From NCBI GenBank assembly GCA_027596075.1, contig JADGJC010000490.1, forward strand, positions 1-21,411: a stretch of DNA of 21,411 bases, read 5' to 3'. Numbering within the stretch: the first letter of the stretch is position 1; each line of letters opens with the position of its first letter. Below, in pieces: positions 9,401-20,058 of this stretch. The stretch comes from Rhizophlyctis rosea. Its lineage: Eukaryota; Chytridiomycota; Chytridiomycetes; Rhizophlyctidales; Rhizophlyctidaceae. The notes beneath the pieces were generated by a model. The model saw only the letters and a list, made by a program, of their open reading frames with translations. It was not told the origin of the DNA and did no database searches. The position numbers and the translations under genes were made by a program.

Positions 9401-12400
9401 TCGAAAGCCCTCCCTCCATCATCTCCCCAAACACCGTATCGCCAAGTCCTCCGCCAAGGAGATTGATATTCTTTTCTAAGCCGGAAAGGAGAACCCTCAT
9501 AACATCCACACCTTTCTTCCCTGGCACTCCCACCCACAACGCTGCGTAATCAACAGCGACGTTCTGCCCCTCAGCCTCCGCAACAAAACTCCTCAACCGA
9601 CTCCCATCACCACCCCTCGCAATCCCCATCAACAAAATCCCCCAATCCTGAGACGTAACAGTCTCCGCAAACGCCGCCTGATACTGCTCAAAAACAGCCT
9701 GTAAAGCCTCAACATCTTTCCGCCGTGACGCTTCCCGCATAACTTCGCGGAACTGATCTGCAGTGCGTGTGACGCCTTCTTCTTCCATATCTTCCAGTAA
9801 TGCTAGAGCGTCGTAGAGCGAGCCGCCGTTGACGCAGAGGTGTCTTATGTCGCGTGTGTATTCTGATTGGGATTTTTGGGTTTTGGTGAAAGACCGTTCG
9901 GAGCCGGGTGGGGAGGTGACGACGTTTAGGGGGTTCCAGATGGGTTTGGTGTTTGCTACGACGGTTGCAGAGCGGCCTTCTCTGCCTTCGTCTTTGCGCC
10001 TTTTGGGTGGTGGTTGAGCGTCGTCGGCTACTTCTTCTAGCTTTCTTCGGACGCTGCTGGTGTCTGCAGATGCTGGGGCTGGTGCCACTTGGCGGGAGTT
10101 ACCACTACCGGAAGCGTGGCTGTCTTGCCGCTTGATTGCTGGAGATTGGGAAGCAAGAGAAGTGAGCGCCGTCTGCAAGGCCTCATAAAACTGCTCTTTA
10201 GTCAATGGCGACTTCTGTTGCGCACCATGGTGAGCCTTCATGTCGTGCTGCCGCACTACCATTGATGACGTGGTGATGCCCCGTCGGTCTGGTGCCGACG
10301 ATGCGGGATCCATGACCGTTCTGGTGTTGGTGGTCGTAGCAGCAGCACTGTCTCGAGAATCTCTTCGGTGCGGTCGATCCATTGACGAACGATTTGACTG
10401 AGTGTTGACAGGCTCGCTCTGCTGCCACCTAGATGGGCCTTTCCTTCTCCCGTTCAGATCCCTTGCACCATCATCACCGCGACCCGACCGGCGATCATAG
10501 CCCGCATCATCCGCCGTCGAATAAGCGGACCGTGGCGGGTGCCGTACTTCCGTCCTTTCGGCACGATGTCTCCCATACGCCGAATCGTCTGGAGACGCCT
10601 TTCTCTTGTAGGATGGACGAACTGGACCTCTCTTTTCAGGACTCTCCACCATCTCGCCAGACTCCAGACTAGCAGGCCGAGGTTCAGGTCTGTAGCTATC
10701 ACTCGCGGGCCTTGGCGGTGTGGTCGGCGTGTTTACTTTCGCGCTTCCCGATGGAATTGGTGTTCTTCCTCTGCCGTCATTGGTGGCACGATGATCTGAA
10801 AGTCATAAAGATACCGTTGAATATAACCGTCCACCCTTGTCCAGAAACGTATGAAAACTACGATTCTCACCATCTGCCGAACCATCCCGTCCCACACCAA
10901 CCCCCAAATCCTCATCATCAACTCTCATCGGACTATCCCTCCCACCACCATCCCTCACAACATCCACATCCACCTCCCTCCGCGGTTCCGGCGTCCTTGG
11001 CCCACGCGGCGGCGTCCGCGGAATATTAGCATCAACCGAAACAGTCGGACCATCATCAACATCCATACGACTCGTCAACGATTCTTCATGGCCTTGTTGA
11101 TCAGAGTCCTTATTTGCATCGACCTGCGCAGGAGACGTATGAGCCTCCGCTGCAACGGACACTTCACTCTCGGTGGAGAGTTGCCGGGTTGGGGATGATA
11201 CTAGGGATATACGCACAGGTTCTGTGACTGCTGCTGCTAGTGCTGGCTTTGTTTCTGGACTTTTGTCCGCCGATGTCCGTCCTTCTTCTTCGTCTTTGGG
11301 CTGTTGATCTTCTGGACTGTCCGCGGCCGTAGCATTGATTGACAATTCATCTTTCATGATGGACGCACTGATCTCTTCCTGCCTAGATTCCGCTTCGGGA
11401 TGTGCCGAAGTATCTTCATTTGACTGGGACTGGCCGGCGGATGACGTTGACGAGACCGTTGATTCTTCACGATTTTCGACTCCATTGAATTTCATGTCTG
11501 GCCTCCGTTCGTCAACATGCTCAGTGGCGCCCGCAATGCTTGGGTGCAGGTCTGTTGACATATGGAAAGGGGTGAGGGAAAGGACATGATTTGATGAGCA
11601 TCTGTTTCCGTTGATGAAGTCCTTTCGTGTCTTTCTGAGCTTTGACGGGCTACAGTGACTGATTCTCAATGTCCGTAACATGGATCCCCTTCCCCTTCAA
11701 ACCGGCGGATATGATAGCACCATATTTGATCAGAAGTCCTCCCAGAGACGCCACGAGGCTCATCTCTTAACCGCCAGGCAACGAGCTCTCAAGTCTCCAG
11801 CAACGCAAACGCAACCAATTGTCTTCCCGTTTTAAATTCCTCCCCACCCCACGACAAAAAAATTCCAACAGCGCCGCAACAACCGGAACACCGACACAGC
11901 CGGACCCCACAAATACACGACGAAGCGAGATAGTACCTGCAGAATCTTCAGCCGTATGCACGTCGCGAACAGCACTTTCCGGACTTTCAGTAACAGCTTG
12001 CGACATTTCCTTCTCATCCGACGACGGCATTTCATCATCTTGATCACCATGATTCCCATTCGCACGTCGGGGTTCGGTATCATCCGCTGGTTCCCCGGGC
12101 GGAGTCCTGGGTCCAACGTTTCGTTCCTCACTGATGGCCCTATCGCTGTTCCGATCTCCCTCTTCCCCTTCACGATCTGTGTCCTCGTCTGCCGATCCGG
12201 ACGGATCTCCTTGCATAGACCTTGCTTCTCCGTATTCTCCGCTCTCGCGTCGTGAAGAGTTGCCGGCAGTGGAGTTGTAGTCTTCTTCGTCGTCGTAGAT
12301 GACATCGTCCTCATCAGCTGGAATTTGATTGGCATTTTAAGATGGGGTTTGAAAAGAAGAAGATGGCAGCCATTGCGTACCTTCGGTCATGATAACCGAT

Positions 12401-13532
12401 CTGCGCTTCTCTGCATGACTGGTTTTTGATCTGGTTGGCGATGTCTGGTTGTGTTGATTCAAGTAAGTTTTCAGTTCAGGTGTGGTTCAAAATATTTAAA
12501 CCGCCGCACGAGACATACCCTATCCCGTTGATCATTCACTTCACTTGCCGCCCTACTTGTCGATGCGGTGTGCTGTCTACTTTCTTCCCGTCTATACTCA
12601 GACTCCCTCTCCCCACCCAGACGGCCATCATTCATTGTCTCATCTTCGTTATTGACAATAGGAGAACCAGGTTTCGATGGACCATCCGCTTCGGTCTTTC
12701 CACTCGTATTATTCGGCGACCGGCCAGCTTGTGATGAACCATTTTGCTTAGAAGCGGCGTCGCTTGGTGGGACATCCAGTTTTGGTCTCTTCCTGGCCTT
12801 TATTTCTTCGAGCGTCGAAACCCGGATAGGCTCTTCCTTTTTGACCCTTCCTGTTGACGCGCCATCATGAAAATCTCTTTCCCTAGGCCGCTTGAGACCT
12901 CCACCGCCTTCCCCGCGATCCAGCCGGTCCCGGTCATAGGAAACTACCTCCTGCCGGTTGTATCGTCCTCCGCTCAGTCGTCCGCTTCCTCTGGCCAAAC
13001 CTCCTGCCCCACGCCCACCGCGGAACTGATTTCTGGGACCGCCAAAGCTCTCACGACGGTCGTATATGCGTTCGTCGCGGGTATTTGAGTGGTTGTGGCG
13101 GTCGCTTTGGCGGACTATCCTGTCGGGTCCACCGTAACGGTTGTCATGTCGTTGGGTTTCCTTGAAACGCGATCATGTGTCAATCATTGATATTACAGCT
13201 GATACAATTCATAAACTTTGATTCCCACGCCAGCCAGAAGCTTGCGCATGAATAATATACAATCACCGTACGATTTTCACGGTATCCAGACTTGCACACC
13301 ACCATCAAAAACGTCATCAAACTCGCACACCATCCAATTTTATACCCCACATCACATCAATTCCAACCCCAACCTTAACCCCCGCCCCACACGCAGACTC
13401 GCTTACATACCTGCTGATGCCTAAAATTCGAAGAGCCACGTCCACCGGCCCCCCCCCGCGGGCCCCCGCGGCGGCCCGCCGCCCCGCGGGCGGTATTGTT
13501 GTTGTTGGAATGATGATGGGTGGCAGATGGAT
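6500..13532 (-). CDS. Large RGG / PPR-like / SRI-like protein (at least 1915 aa), 5' end unresolved
   Basis: Exons: 13532-13411, 13160-12519, 12444-12381, 12317-11937, 11649-11586, 11538-10871, 10795-9165, 9104-7722, 7514-7104, 7020-6928, 6790-6500 (TGA). Phases agree at every join. The upstream exon with the ATG was not found; the 11585-11539 intron (47 nt) is the weakest. Domains, approximately: 1-110 His/Asn then RGG-rich, typical of RNA binding; 150-170 a basic segment with STLEEIKARKRPK; 170-960 disordered, acidic, Ser/Pro-rich; 964-1500 paired helices of about 35 residues resembling pentatricopeptide repeats (SLYDALALLEDMEEEGV; EWEKAVDMYDKLQRDGG); 1500-1650 a mixed alpha/beta region I do not recognise; 1651-1787 Pro/Arg-rich; 1788-1865 FEKRLEGVVRDEM and DKEQYRSVCKHV, arranged like the SRI domain that binds the phosphorylated Pol II CTD; then an RGG tail. 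A nuclear RNA/transcription-linked role is inference. Confidence 0.68.
7658..7712. repeat. CAACA-type simple repeat inside an intron
   Basis: Imperfect caacacag / acaacaac repeats in the 207-nt intron (7721-7515) of the large minus-strand gene. On the transcribed strand it is a GTTGT-rich tract just inside the donor. Confidence 0.6.
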
Positions 13533-13586
13533 CTTATCGTTCTGCACTTCATTCAATTCTAAAACTAAATCACCGCATTCCCACAG
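13411..13586. promoter_or_regulatory. Narrow divergent region between the large minus gene and the propeller gene
   Basis: The first recognised exon of the minus gene (13532-13411) and that of the + gene (from 13587) are only 54 nt apart, and both lack a start codon. The missing first exons must lie within or beyond each other's territory, so the two transcripts probably overlap in antisense here. Confidence 0.4.
13449..13495. repeat. Extreme GC tract with C9 run and inverted repeats
   Basis: Almost pure G/C with a run of nine C and ccgcggg/cccgcgg palindromes. On the minus strand it encodes the RGAAGRRGGPRGGAGGRG part of the large protein. Composition is unlike the flanks, and it is a place where read errors or slippage could shift the frame. 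Confidence 0.7.
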
Positions 13587-15233
13587 TCCCACCACCACAA
13601 GCACCACTCCCACGCCCTCAAAAAACACCACAAACACCCCAAAAAGGGCCACAAAGGCAAATGCCGCGGCACCTCAATCTCTCAAAACCTACCCAAAGGC
13701 TACGAACCCTCTGACCTAGTCTGGGACAAGCCTTCTTCCACTCTCTACATTGCTTCAGACAATGGTCGCATTGCCGGAGTGGACGTCGACGGGAAGATCA
13801 AGCAGGAGTACAATTTGGGCGAGAAATTTGATTTGGAAGGTATTGCTTTGGTGCCTTGGAGGTGGGTGTTCTTATGTGATGTGTGATGGTGTTGCGGTGT
13901 TGTGGAGTGGTGATGTTGAATGGTGATGTGGAGTGGTGATTTGGAGTGGTGATATGGAGTGGTGATTTGGAGTGGTGATTTGGAGTGGTGGTGCGGAGTG
14001 GTGTTGTGGAGTGGTGATGATGTGGGAAGCTGCTGTTGGAGTTGAGGAGCATGGATTGGTGTGCACCAGAGTGGCAGGAGTCGAAGGCCGAAGGGCAGTC
14101 GGGGGGATCTACCGTGGGAAGTTGGCCTTGGTTGGATGGGTTTGTGTTAGATAGGCTGGTTGTGAGCCAATCGATGCGCTGAGATGATATCGGTGTCAAT
14201 TGAACAGACTAAAATACTGATGGCTCCTTCACACAGGCGCGACGTAGTCTACCTCGGCTTCGAAGCACCCCCCGCCATCCTCGAATTCAACCTCACGTCC
14301 TCCAAAATCACCCAACGCTGGAACCTGACCGCCCCCGCTGACGCCGACAAGAACAAATGCGACGTCTACCTCAAAGACGGCAAAGTCTCCACCCAAAAAG
14401 CCAACGGCATCGAATCCCTTGTCTTCATCGCCACGCGCAACTCGCCCAACGGCGGGTTCTTCTACGCGGGGAGGCAGTGCGATGCCCGGGTGTTTGTGTA
14501 TGATATTCCGATTGAAGGTGGGAATGATGGAAAAGTCCTTTACAGGGGTTACATTGACCCACCGGGACCGGGATATGATCTTGCTGGTGAGTATCTCACG
14601 ATAACTGTTGTTCATGACGTTCAATTTCCTGACCCACTGCAACTTGCTTATCCACCCATCCCCCACCCCCCCACCACAGCAATGACAGCCTACAACGAAA
14701 TCCTCTACCTAGTCTACGACAAAGACAAAGTCGTGCACGCCCTCGACCTAACCGACCCAACCCTCATCCCCCCACCCCTCCCGTCCACCCCACACCCCTC
14801 CCCACCGGACAACTCCACCTCCCCAAAATGGATAGTTGACGCCACGGATATGGACGCCACAGACTACGATCTAACCTTCAAGCGCCGCGGGCAGGAAGGC
14901 ATGACGTTTGCGGAGGTGAGGGGGACGCAGCATGAGACGTTTGTGTTTTTGGGGATCGATCCGCCGGGGAAGAAGGGGAAGGACGTTATTAGGTTTGGGG
15001 TTGGGGAGTTTTGGGAGTGTTTTGAGGAGAGGAAGGGGAAGGGGGGGAAGAAGGGGAAGGGGAAGAAGGAGAAGTGGTATAAGAAGTGGGAGCAGGTGGA
15101 GGAGGAGGGTGAGGAAGGTCAAGAGGAGGAGGAGAGGGTCGAGGTTGACAAGGAGTTAAAGAAGGTTGGAGAAGATGTTCAGAAGAAGATCAGGAGGGGT
15201 GATGATTATATCGTTAAGGGCAAGCCGTGGTAG
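13587..15233 (+). CDS. Beta-propeller protein of the LPxGYEPSxLVW family (esterase/SdiA-regulated-like)
   Basis: Exons: 13587-13861, 14237-14586, 14680-15233 (TAG); 392 aa are visible. The start is unresolved: an acceptor (actaaat...cccacag) ends at 13586, so an upstream exon, perhaps a signal peptide, is expected but not found. The N-terminal 30 residues are His/Lys-rich. Then LPKGYEPSDLVWDKPSSTLY, IASDNGRIAGVDVDG, FDLEGIALV, VVYLGFEAPPAILEFNL, GIESLVFIA and GGFFYAGRQ follow one another with the spacing of propeller blades. Many secreted or surface proteins in fungi, oomycetes and bacteria show this order; their substrate is unknown. The last 90 residues turn Lys/Glu-rich (GKKGKGKKEKW, EEEGEEGQEEEE), a tail I do not associate with the family. 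Function is not assigned; a calcium-dependent esterase or phytase-like role is only a family-level possibility. Confidence 0.68.
13904..14020. repeat. 13-bp minisatellite, nine units, within an intron
   Basis: Tandem units of ggagtggtgattt and variants (13904, 13917, 13930, 13943, 13956, 13969, 13982, 13995, 14008). It lies in the 375-nt first visible intron (13862-14236) of the propeller gene. Because 13 is not a multiple of 3, the His/Thr/Pro-rich antisense frame over it (13798-14199) is best read as a by-product, although it lies where the first exon of the minus gene is missing. Confidence 0.85.
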
Positions 15234-17263
15234 TTTTCTGTAAGTCGCTGTGTGCAATCGATGCCTTGTGAAAGAAAATCATATCATTTATCCTCATGTG
15301 AGGGAAAACGAACTATACCGGAACAACTCCGTGATTCAAAGAGCATGTATGTGAAAAGTGTTTTTATAGGATTGGCATCGATGGAAGCCGTCGCTTGCTT
15401 GTCGTTGGCTCTGCAAACGCTTCTTTTTTCTGCCCCCCGCGAGTGGGTGACATATTGGGATGTATACCTTTTAAAAACTGGCTCCTGCCTTTGCCTGAGT
15501 GAAAGCTGCAAAAAGATTAAGACAGTCTCGCCGAAATAGAACATGAGAGCTTTTGCTGTTGCGATTCTAGTGCTGTTGTGTGCAACTTAGATGTTCGGCG
15601 AGGGTGTTTGCACTGCAGATTGTTCGTTGTTCTCGCGAAGTTCATTTTACAATCACCTATGTGGAATGTTCCAAAGTGCAATTTTGTGCTTTCGAGAACC
15701 GTCGCATCCACAGCCGCAACATCCTTTGATACTCAAATTCCGCTGTGCGTTGTTTTTTCCCCATTATACAACAATGTGAAGTCAAAAGTTCAGGTCACGA
15801 TCGCCTGCGAGGCAAGGACGCTTTGAGTAGCTGAAAGTTGACGTTGGAGACTTCCAATAGTAGTCCCAAGAGCATATTGAGGATTCGAGTTACGATCTTG
15901 AGCCCCTAAGCGAGCACCAAGCAAGGGGCTGAGCACGCATCGGAAGGTTGACAAATAAGTCAAATATGAGGTGCATTCAGCTTGGGGGTATGAATGCTTG
16001 CGTTAGACTTGTTAGGCGCTCTGATGCCATAGTGTGGAATTGACTTTTTTTTGAAGCAGCGCACCCTAGATATGCATTTCAAATCTGAAACCTGCCAATG
16101 AACATAATTAGCTGCGGTGGTTGACACTCAAGTGTTGCCCTTCGTTTGTTGGCCTCGCCGATGGCAGTGATAGCCGTGATACAAATATGATGAAGGTCCC
16201 TTTGCACTCTTTTTTGCCTTCCGCGCGGCCCATGGTCAATCATCAGAGACCAAAAATTCAAACTATTCAACAACTAAGTGTTGCACTTCAGCCAAAAGCA
16301 AATCCGCAAAATTAGACAGCGCCGATGAGGATACTACATGTCTGCCGTACTTCAGCTACGATCACGAATCTCTACCGAACGTCATCATGGTGATTGGCCG
16401 TAAGCACGATGACGGTCATTGTTTATCTTCATGTTGATATCATTTTTAATTAATGAACATTAAATCAGAGTACGTGGCTCTGCACTCTTCCGTCGCTGAA
16501 ACTTCGCCGATCATCTCAAAAAGTTGGCAACAACTTACAATCCTCACGGTGGTGGTCATCGACTGCAAATGACCCAAAATAGGTTTGTTTCGCCACATAT
16601 TGACTTTTTTGCACAATTTTTTTCTTCACTTTGTTCTCTCTTGGTGGGCGGGGTCGCACGATTGGTGCCCTACTGAGGACAGCAAAGTCAGCGATTGGTA
16701 AATCTGGTGGATGGAAGAGGTTCTCACATGGCTAACGTTGTTGGACCTTGGCTGCAATCAGCCTAATCCGTTTCCGTCCGCCGCATGTCTAGCCTCTTTT
16801 TGTTCTGCCCTGAGTGGTCTGCAAGGGCCGGGTGAATTGATCGGCAACGACGATTGGCACCCCACCGATGTGTTGGACAAAGACATGTCTGAAATTGGGT
16901 ACCAAGGTCATCATGTACCTGCTTGATGGGTGCAAGCACTTCAAATGAGTTTTTTGTGCCAGTATGGTACACGATTGCTAAATGTTAAATGATGCACATT
17001 GATGGTGATTCAAGTTGTAGCGCACATGTTCAATCGTCACTGTCTGAATGATTGGCGTTGGACGGAATATGCCGTCTGCAGATCGATTTGTTGGCTTCTC
17101 TCAAGCCCTTTAGCCCTTTTTTGCTTCTCTTATGCCGTTACCTACAAGAGCATCTTGCCGGCATAGAATTTGAACATTTGCTTACAATTGAGATCCTTGC
17201 GTGGAAACAGACTCGGACATGTTCCGTCAGAATCTTGACCCCGCCGTATTTTTGTCGAGTGCA

Positions 17264-18000
17264 GATGGCCAAAATACTTTTTTGGCGAACATTGAGAAGA
17301 TGCACTACTTGCACTTTACATGACAGAAGATTATAGGCCTCATGTAGGCGATCGTTGACTGCAATGAGCCAAATTACTTTGTTTCAGCATGCGCATCACG
17401 TCTTTTTTTTTTGTCAGGAGTGATCAAGAATAGCAGTTGCTATCCGCAGTTGCTGGTGAACGGAGGCGTGGTAAAAGTTTGAGTCGAAAACTGGGGACCA
17501 AGTCAATCGTACACCTGAGTTATTCCTGCCACTGCTTCTGCAAAGATAATCTTTTTGGTGCCGGTATTGCGTTCATGCAGCACAAAATTGCCAACTCCTG
17601 TGTGAAAGGTATAAAATTTGTTGTTCGCATTGATTCCGGTACTGTCTAAATAAAAGGCAATGGATGGTGGAGCTTTCGAGGTTCAACATCTGCCTGTGGT
17701 TCCCATACAATATTTCCCCGGCATTCCTTTTTGTCATGACGGTACCCCCCACCTAGCATCTTGTCGTAATGCGCTGGGATCAGTAGCTGTGCAACTGGCA
17801 GATGATATCATTCATGGGAAACCAGTGAATATCATCCATTGATGCCTTAGAAGATAAAAAAACTTCTGCTACAAAGTCTGGTAATTGTCCCATATTCGCT
17901 CGTTGATTTGGAAGATTGAAACCACTAAATTATGTCCGACTCTCGACTAGGTGTGTGTGATTGTAATCAAAGGCAGGTGGCCAAAAGTCTTCTTTCGCGA
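17264..18000. repeat. Diverged direct repeat pair (about 29 bp, 710 bp apart)
   Basis: Copies at about 17264-17292 and 17974-18002 share gca-atggccaaaa and ttt-gcgaa cores with substitutions. They are too diverged to name an element. Confidence 0.4.
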
Positions 18001-19071
18001 ATGTTTCTTTATGCTCGGACTGGCTTGGACGTTCTTCCAAAGCTCCTCAATCATCAGCATTGTACACCAGGTCACTGAGTTGTGTCTTCAGCTTCGTGCC
18101 AATCATGTGAAAGGAGCGAAAGGGCTTATTTTGAGCCTAAGAGCTGTGATTTGTTTTTGCGAATGGATTCCTGTGAGGTTTGCGCTGATGCATGTATGAT
18201 CTATGCTGTCCGCGTCTGGGTGATTTAATCGTTATGTAAAGCGATGGCACGCATTCCGAAGCTGCTGCAAGCAGTTCTGGATGCAGGTGGATCGAAGCAT
18301 TTTTTGCATCATCGCTCCAAAGCTTTCTTTGAGAACGGATGTACAGGTCAGAGGTTTGAAGTCGTCGATTTTTCTGGCAATGGTGTGAATAGGACATGTC
18401 GAAGTTGATGTTTTTGATGGAAAGCTAAACCATATCTCTGACGTTCGGCTGTCGGCGTGATTCGCGCACAAAAAGGAGAAATCCGTCAGTGGGAAGGTGT
18501 GGTGGGTGCAAGGTGGCTCAGACATGCCCATTTATCAGCAAATCCATCAATGCAGTGCAGTGCACGAACAGCACAATGATTGCAAGTGCACGGATTGAAT
18601 GCGACAATACAGTCCCCCAGATGTGTTTGATTGACACGTACGCCCAGCAGTCTAGTAGACCGATCGTGTTATTGTTCGAATCTATGTATGGAAGTGGATG
18701 CGTTTTTATATTTGATTGAAGAAAAAGGTCATATCGGAAAAATAAAGAAAAGCAATCTGCTGTTTTGCTGTACAGTCCATGACATATCCGAATGATTGGA
18801 TACGATGTTACACCGAGAATCATTAGTGTCTCGTGCCACCCTTGCGACTGTGTGACCTTCTTTGTGTGGACTCCAATGATGCGTAATCGTTACTCCATGT
18901 GGTTAGATTGTAGTGGTATAGTAGTACAGGGTGTTCCGATGTGATACGAACATGGTAGTGTGTATTACTGTTGTGCGACCCATACCTATATGAGTGTCTT
19001 GTCCGGAATGCCGCACCGACGGTAAGGACATGGTTGTCAAATGATAGCTAGACATATCAATGTATGTGAAG

Positions 19072-19099
19072 ATAGCCATGGGGCCATTTCCATGGCTAT
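19072..19099. repeat. Perfect 10-bp inverted repeat with 8-nt loop
   Basis: Arms atagccatgg (19072-19081) and ccatggctat (19090-19099) are exact reverse complements around an 8-nt spacer. It could be a hairpin in RNA, a transcription-factor palindrome or a relic terminal repeat. No gene is attached to it. Confidence 0.65.
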
Positions 19100-19592
19100 A
19101 TGAGTTATATGGCTAAACACCTTCCCGATCTGGGCATGAATATCTGTCCATGCAGTCACCAACAGGCCCAAAGCCCCAACAAGACATTTGCAAGCCCCCA
19201 CGGGCGTAATCATCATCTGTCTTGTGTGTCCTTCTTTCTCGCTTGGGCGCACTGGCTGCTGCCTCACACAGTGACACACTCGCCTCACGGATGGATGGCC
19301 TTCTTGCTGCTTGCCGCCTTGCATGCAAACACCCTTACCCTTGACACAACACAACAATCACACCGCCCTCTTTCATTCTATCTATTGCTTGCTGGCTTGT
19401 ATCAGGGCCCCTTCTTGCTTGCTTGCTGTGTTGGCCACTTTCCCACGCTCACAAAGACGGGTCGATATACTGACAGGGACATACACTCTATCGTATGTAT
19501 TAAGTAGGTGTGGAATACACGCCCTTTTGAAACCCCCCCTGAATGCACTTGACTCCCAGTCGGTCAGAACCACGACAACATAGTATCCTGGA

Positions 19593-20058
19593 ATGAGCAA
19601 CTCTTTGACTAAACCATACTTTCGTCGTCAACCCAACACCAACAGCATATCGCTTGAGCGTGGTGAACTTGTCAGCCACTATACTTCTTGTGTCTCTCTC
19701 CCATATTGAACGGGCAAAAGCAACTCACTGTTGACGCTCAGTCGTCAAATCACTACTCGCAATTTTGGTGGAAACTTTACTCTATATCAAATAGGTGAGG
19801 GTTTGTCTTTTGTGCGTGGTTTAGTCCCGCGGGTTGGGCTGGAGCGAAGCGGTGGAATTGATTCTCGCGGGTTGGGCCTGGAGCGAAGCGGTGATTTTGT
19901 ACCAAGTGCGGGAGGGCTCATTATGGAGGAGGAGGGTTGGAAGGGTGTTGCGGCAATGTGCAATCAGTCTTGACACGACAGAACGACGTCAATTGACACT
20001 GGGTATTTCCATTACAGGACATATGTCGTTTAGCACCTCATAGCCTTTTCCTTCATAA
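19593..20058 (+). promoter_or_regulatory. Probable 5' leader of the CTD-phosphatase-like gene with a leader intron
   Basis: A GTGAGG donor at 19795 and an acceptor (ttccattacag) ending at 20017 bound a 223-nt putative intron. All frames across this junction stop quickly, so the joined exons look untranslated. ATG triplets at 19593 (a 38-codon upstream frame) and 20022 (six codons) would act as upstream ORFs. Confidence 0.35.
19828..19893. repeat. Tandem direct repeat, 27/28 bp, period 38
   Basis: cgcgggttgggctggagcga and the following agcggtg occur at 19828-19854 and again, with one extra c, at 19866-19893. They lie within the putative leader intron of the phosphatase-like gene. Confidence 0.8.

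Larger units (their letters stand above)
15234..19592. other. ORF-poor 4.4-kb island, no gene recognised
   Basis: No frame exceeds about 135 codons and none has protein-like composition or consistent splice phasing. The start should contain the 3' UTR of the propeller gene. Poly-T runs are common (16615-16623, 17402-17412). Short similar stretches recur: gcagatggccaaaatacttttttggcgaa near 17264 against gcaggtggccaaaagtcttctttcgcgaa near 17974, and gactgcaaatgacccaaaat near 16562 against gactgcaatgagccaaattac near 17358. This suggests decayed repeats or transposon remnants. The + frame 17660-17842 is the most protein-like piece but matches nothing I know. Confidence 0.5.

Noticed and set aside
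9088..9549. + strand ORF of 153 codons rich in Ser/Thr/Pro
   Set aside because: It lies antisense to the in-phase helical exons of the large minus-strand gene; its composition is a complement effect.
10803..11681. Independent 292-codon gene starting at MLRTLRIS
   Set aside because: It is the interior exon of the large gene. The upstream polar frame ARQSSERHERTSSTETDAHQ joins the preceding exon in phase, so the ORF's first 50 codons are probably intron or another frame.
13317..13652. Minus-strand 111-codon ORF with hydrophobic N-terminus, tempting as a signal peptide
   Set aside because: Another frame of the same exon gives the RGG-rich sequence and joins exon 2 in phase; the hydrophobic start is antisense to the His/Lys-rich part of the propeller gene.
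13904..14020. CRISPR-like array
   Set aside because: Units are 13 bp with no spacers and lie in a eukaryotic intron: a minisatellite.
14871..15122. Minus-strand Leu/Pro-rich ORF
   Set aside because: Antisense shadow of the Lys/Glu/Gly-rich tail of the propeller protein.
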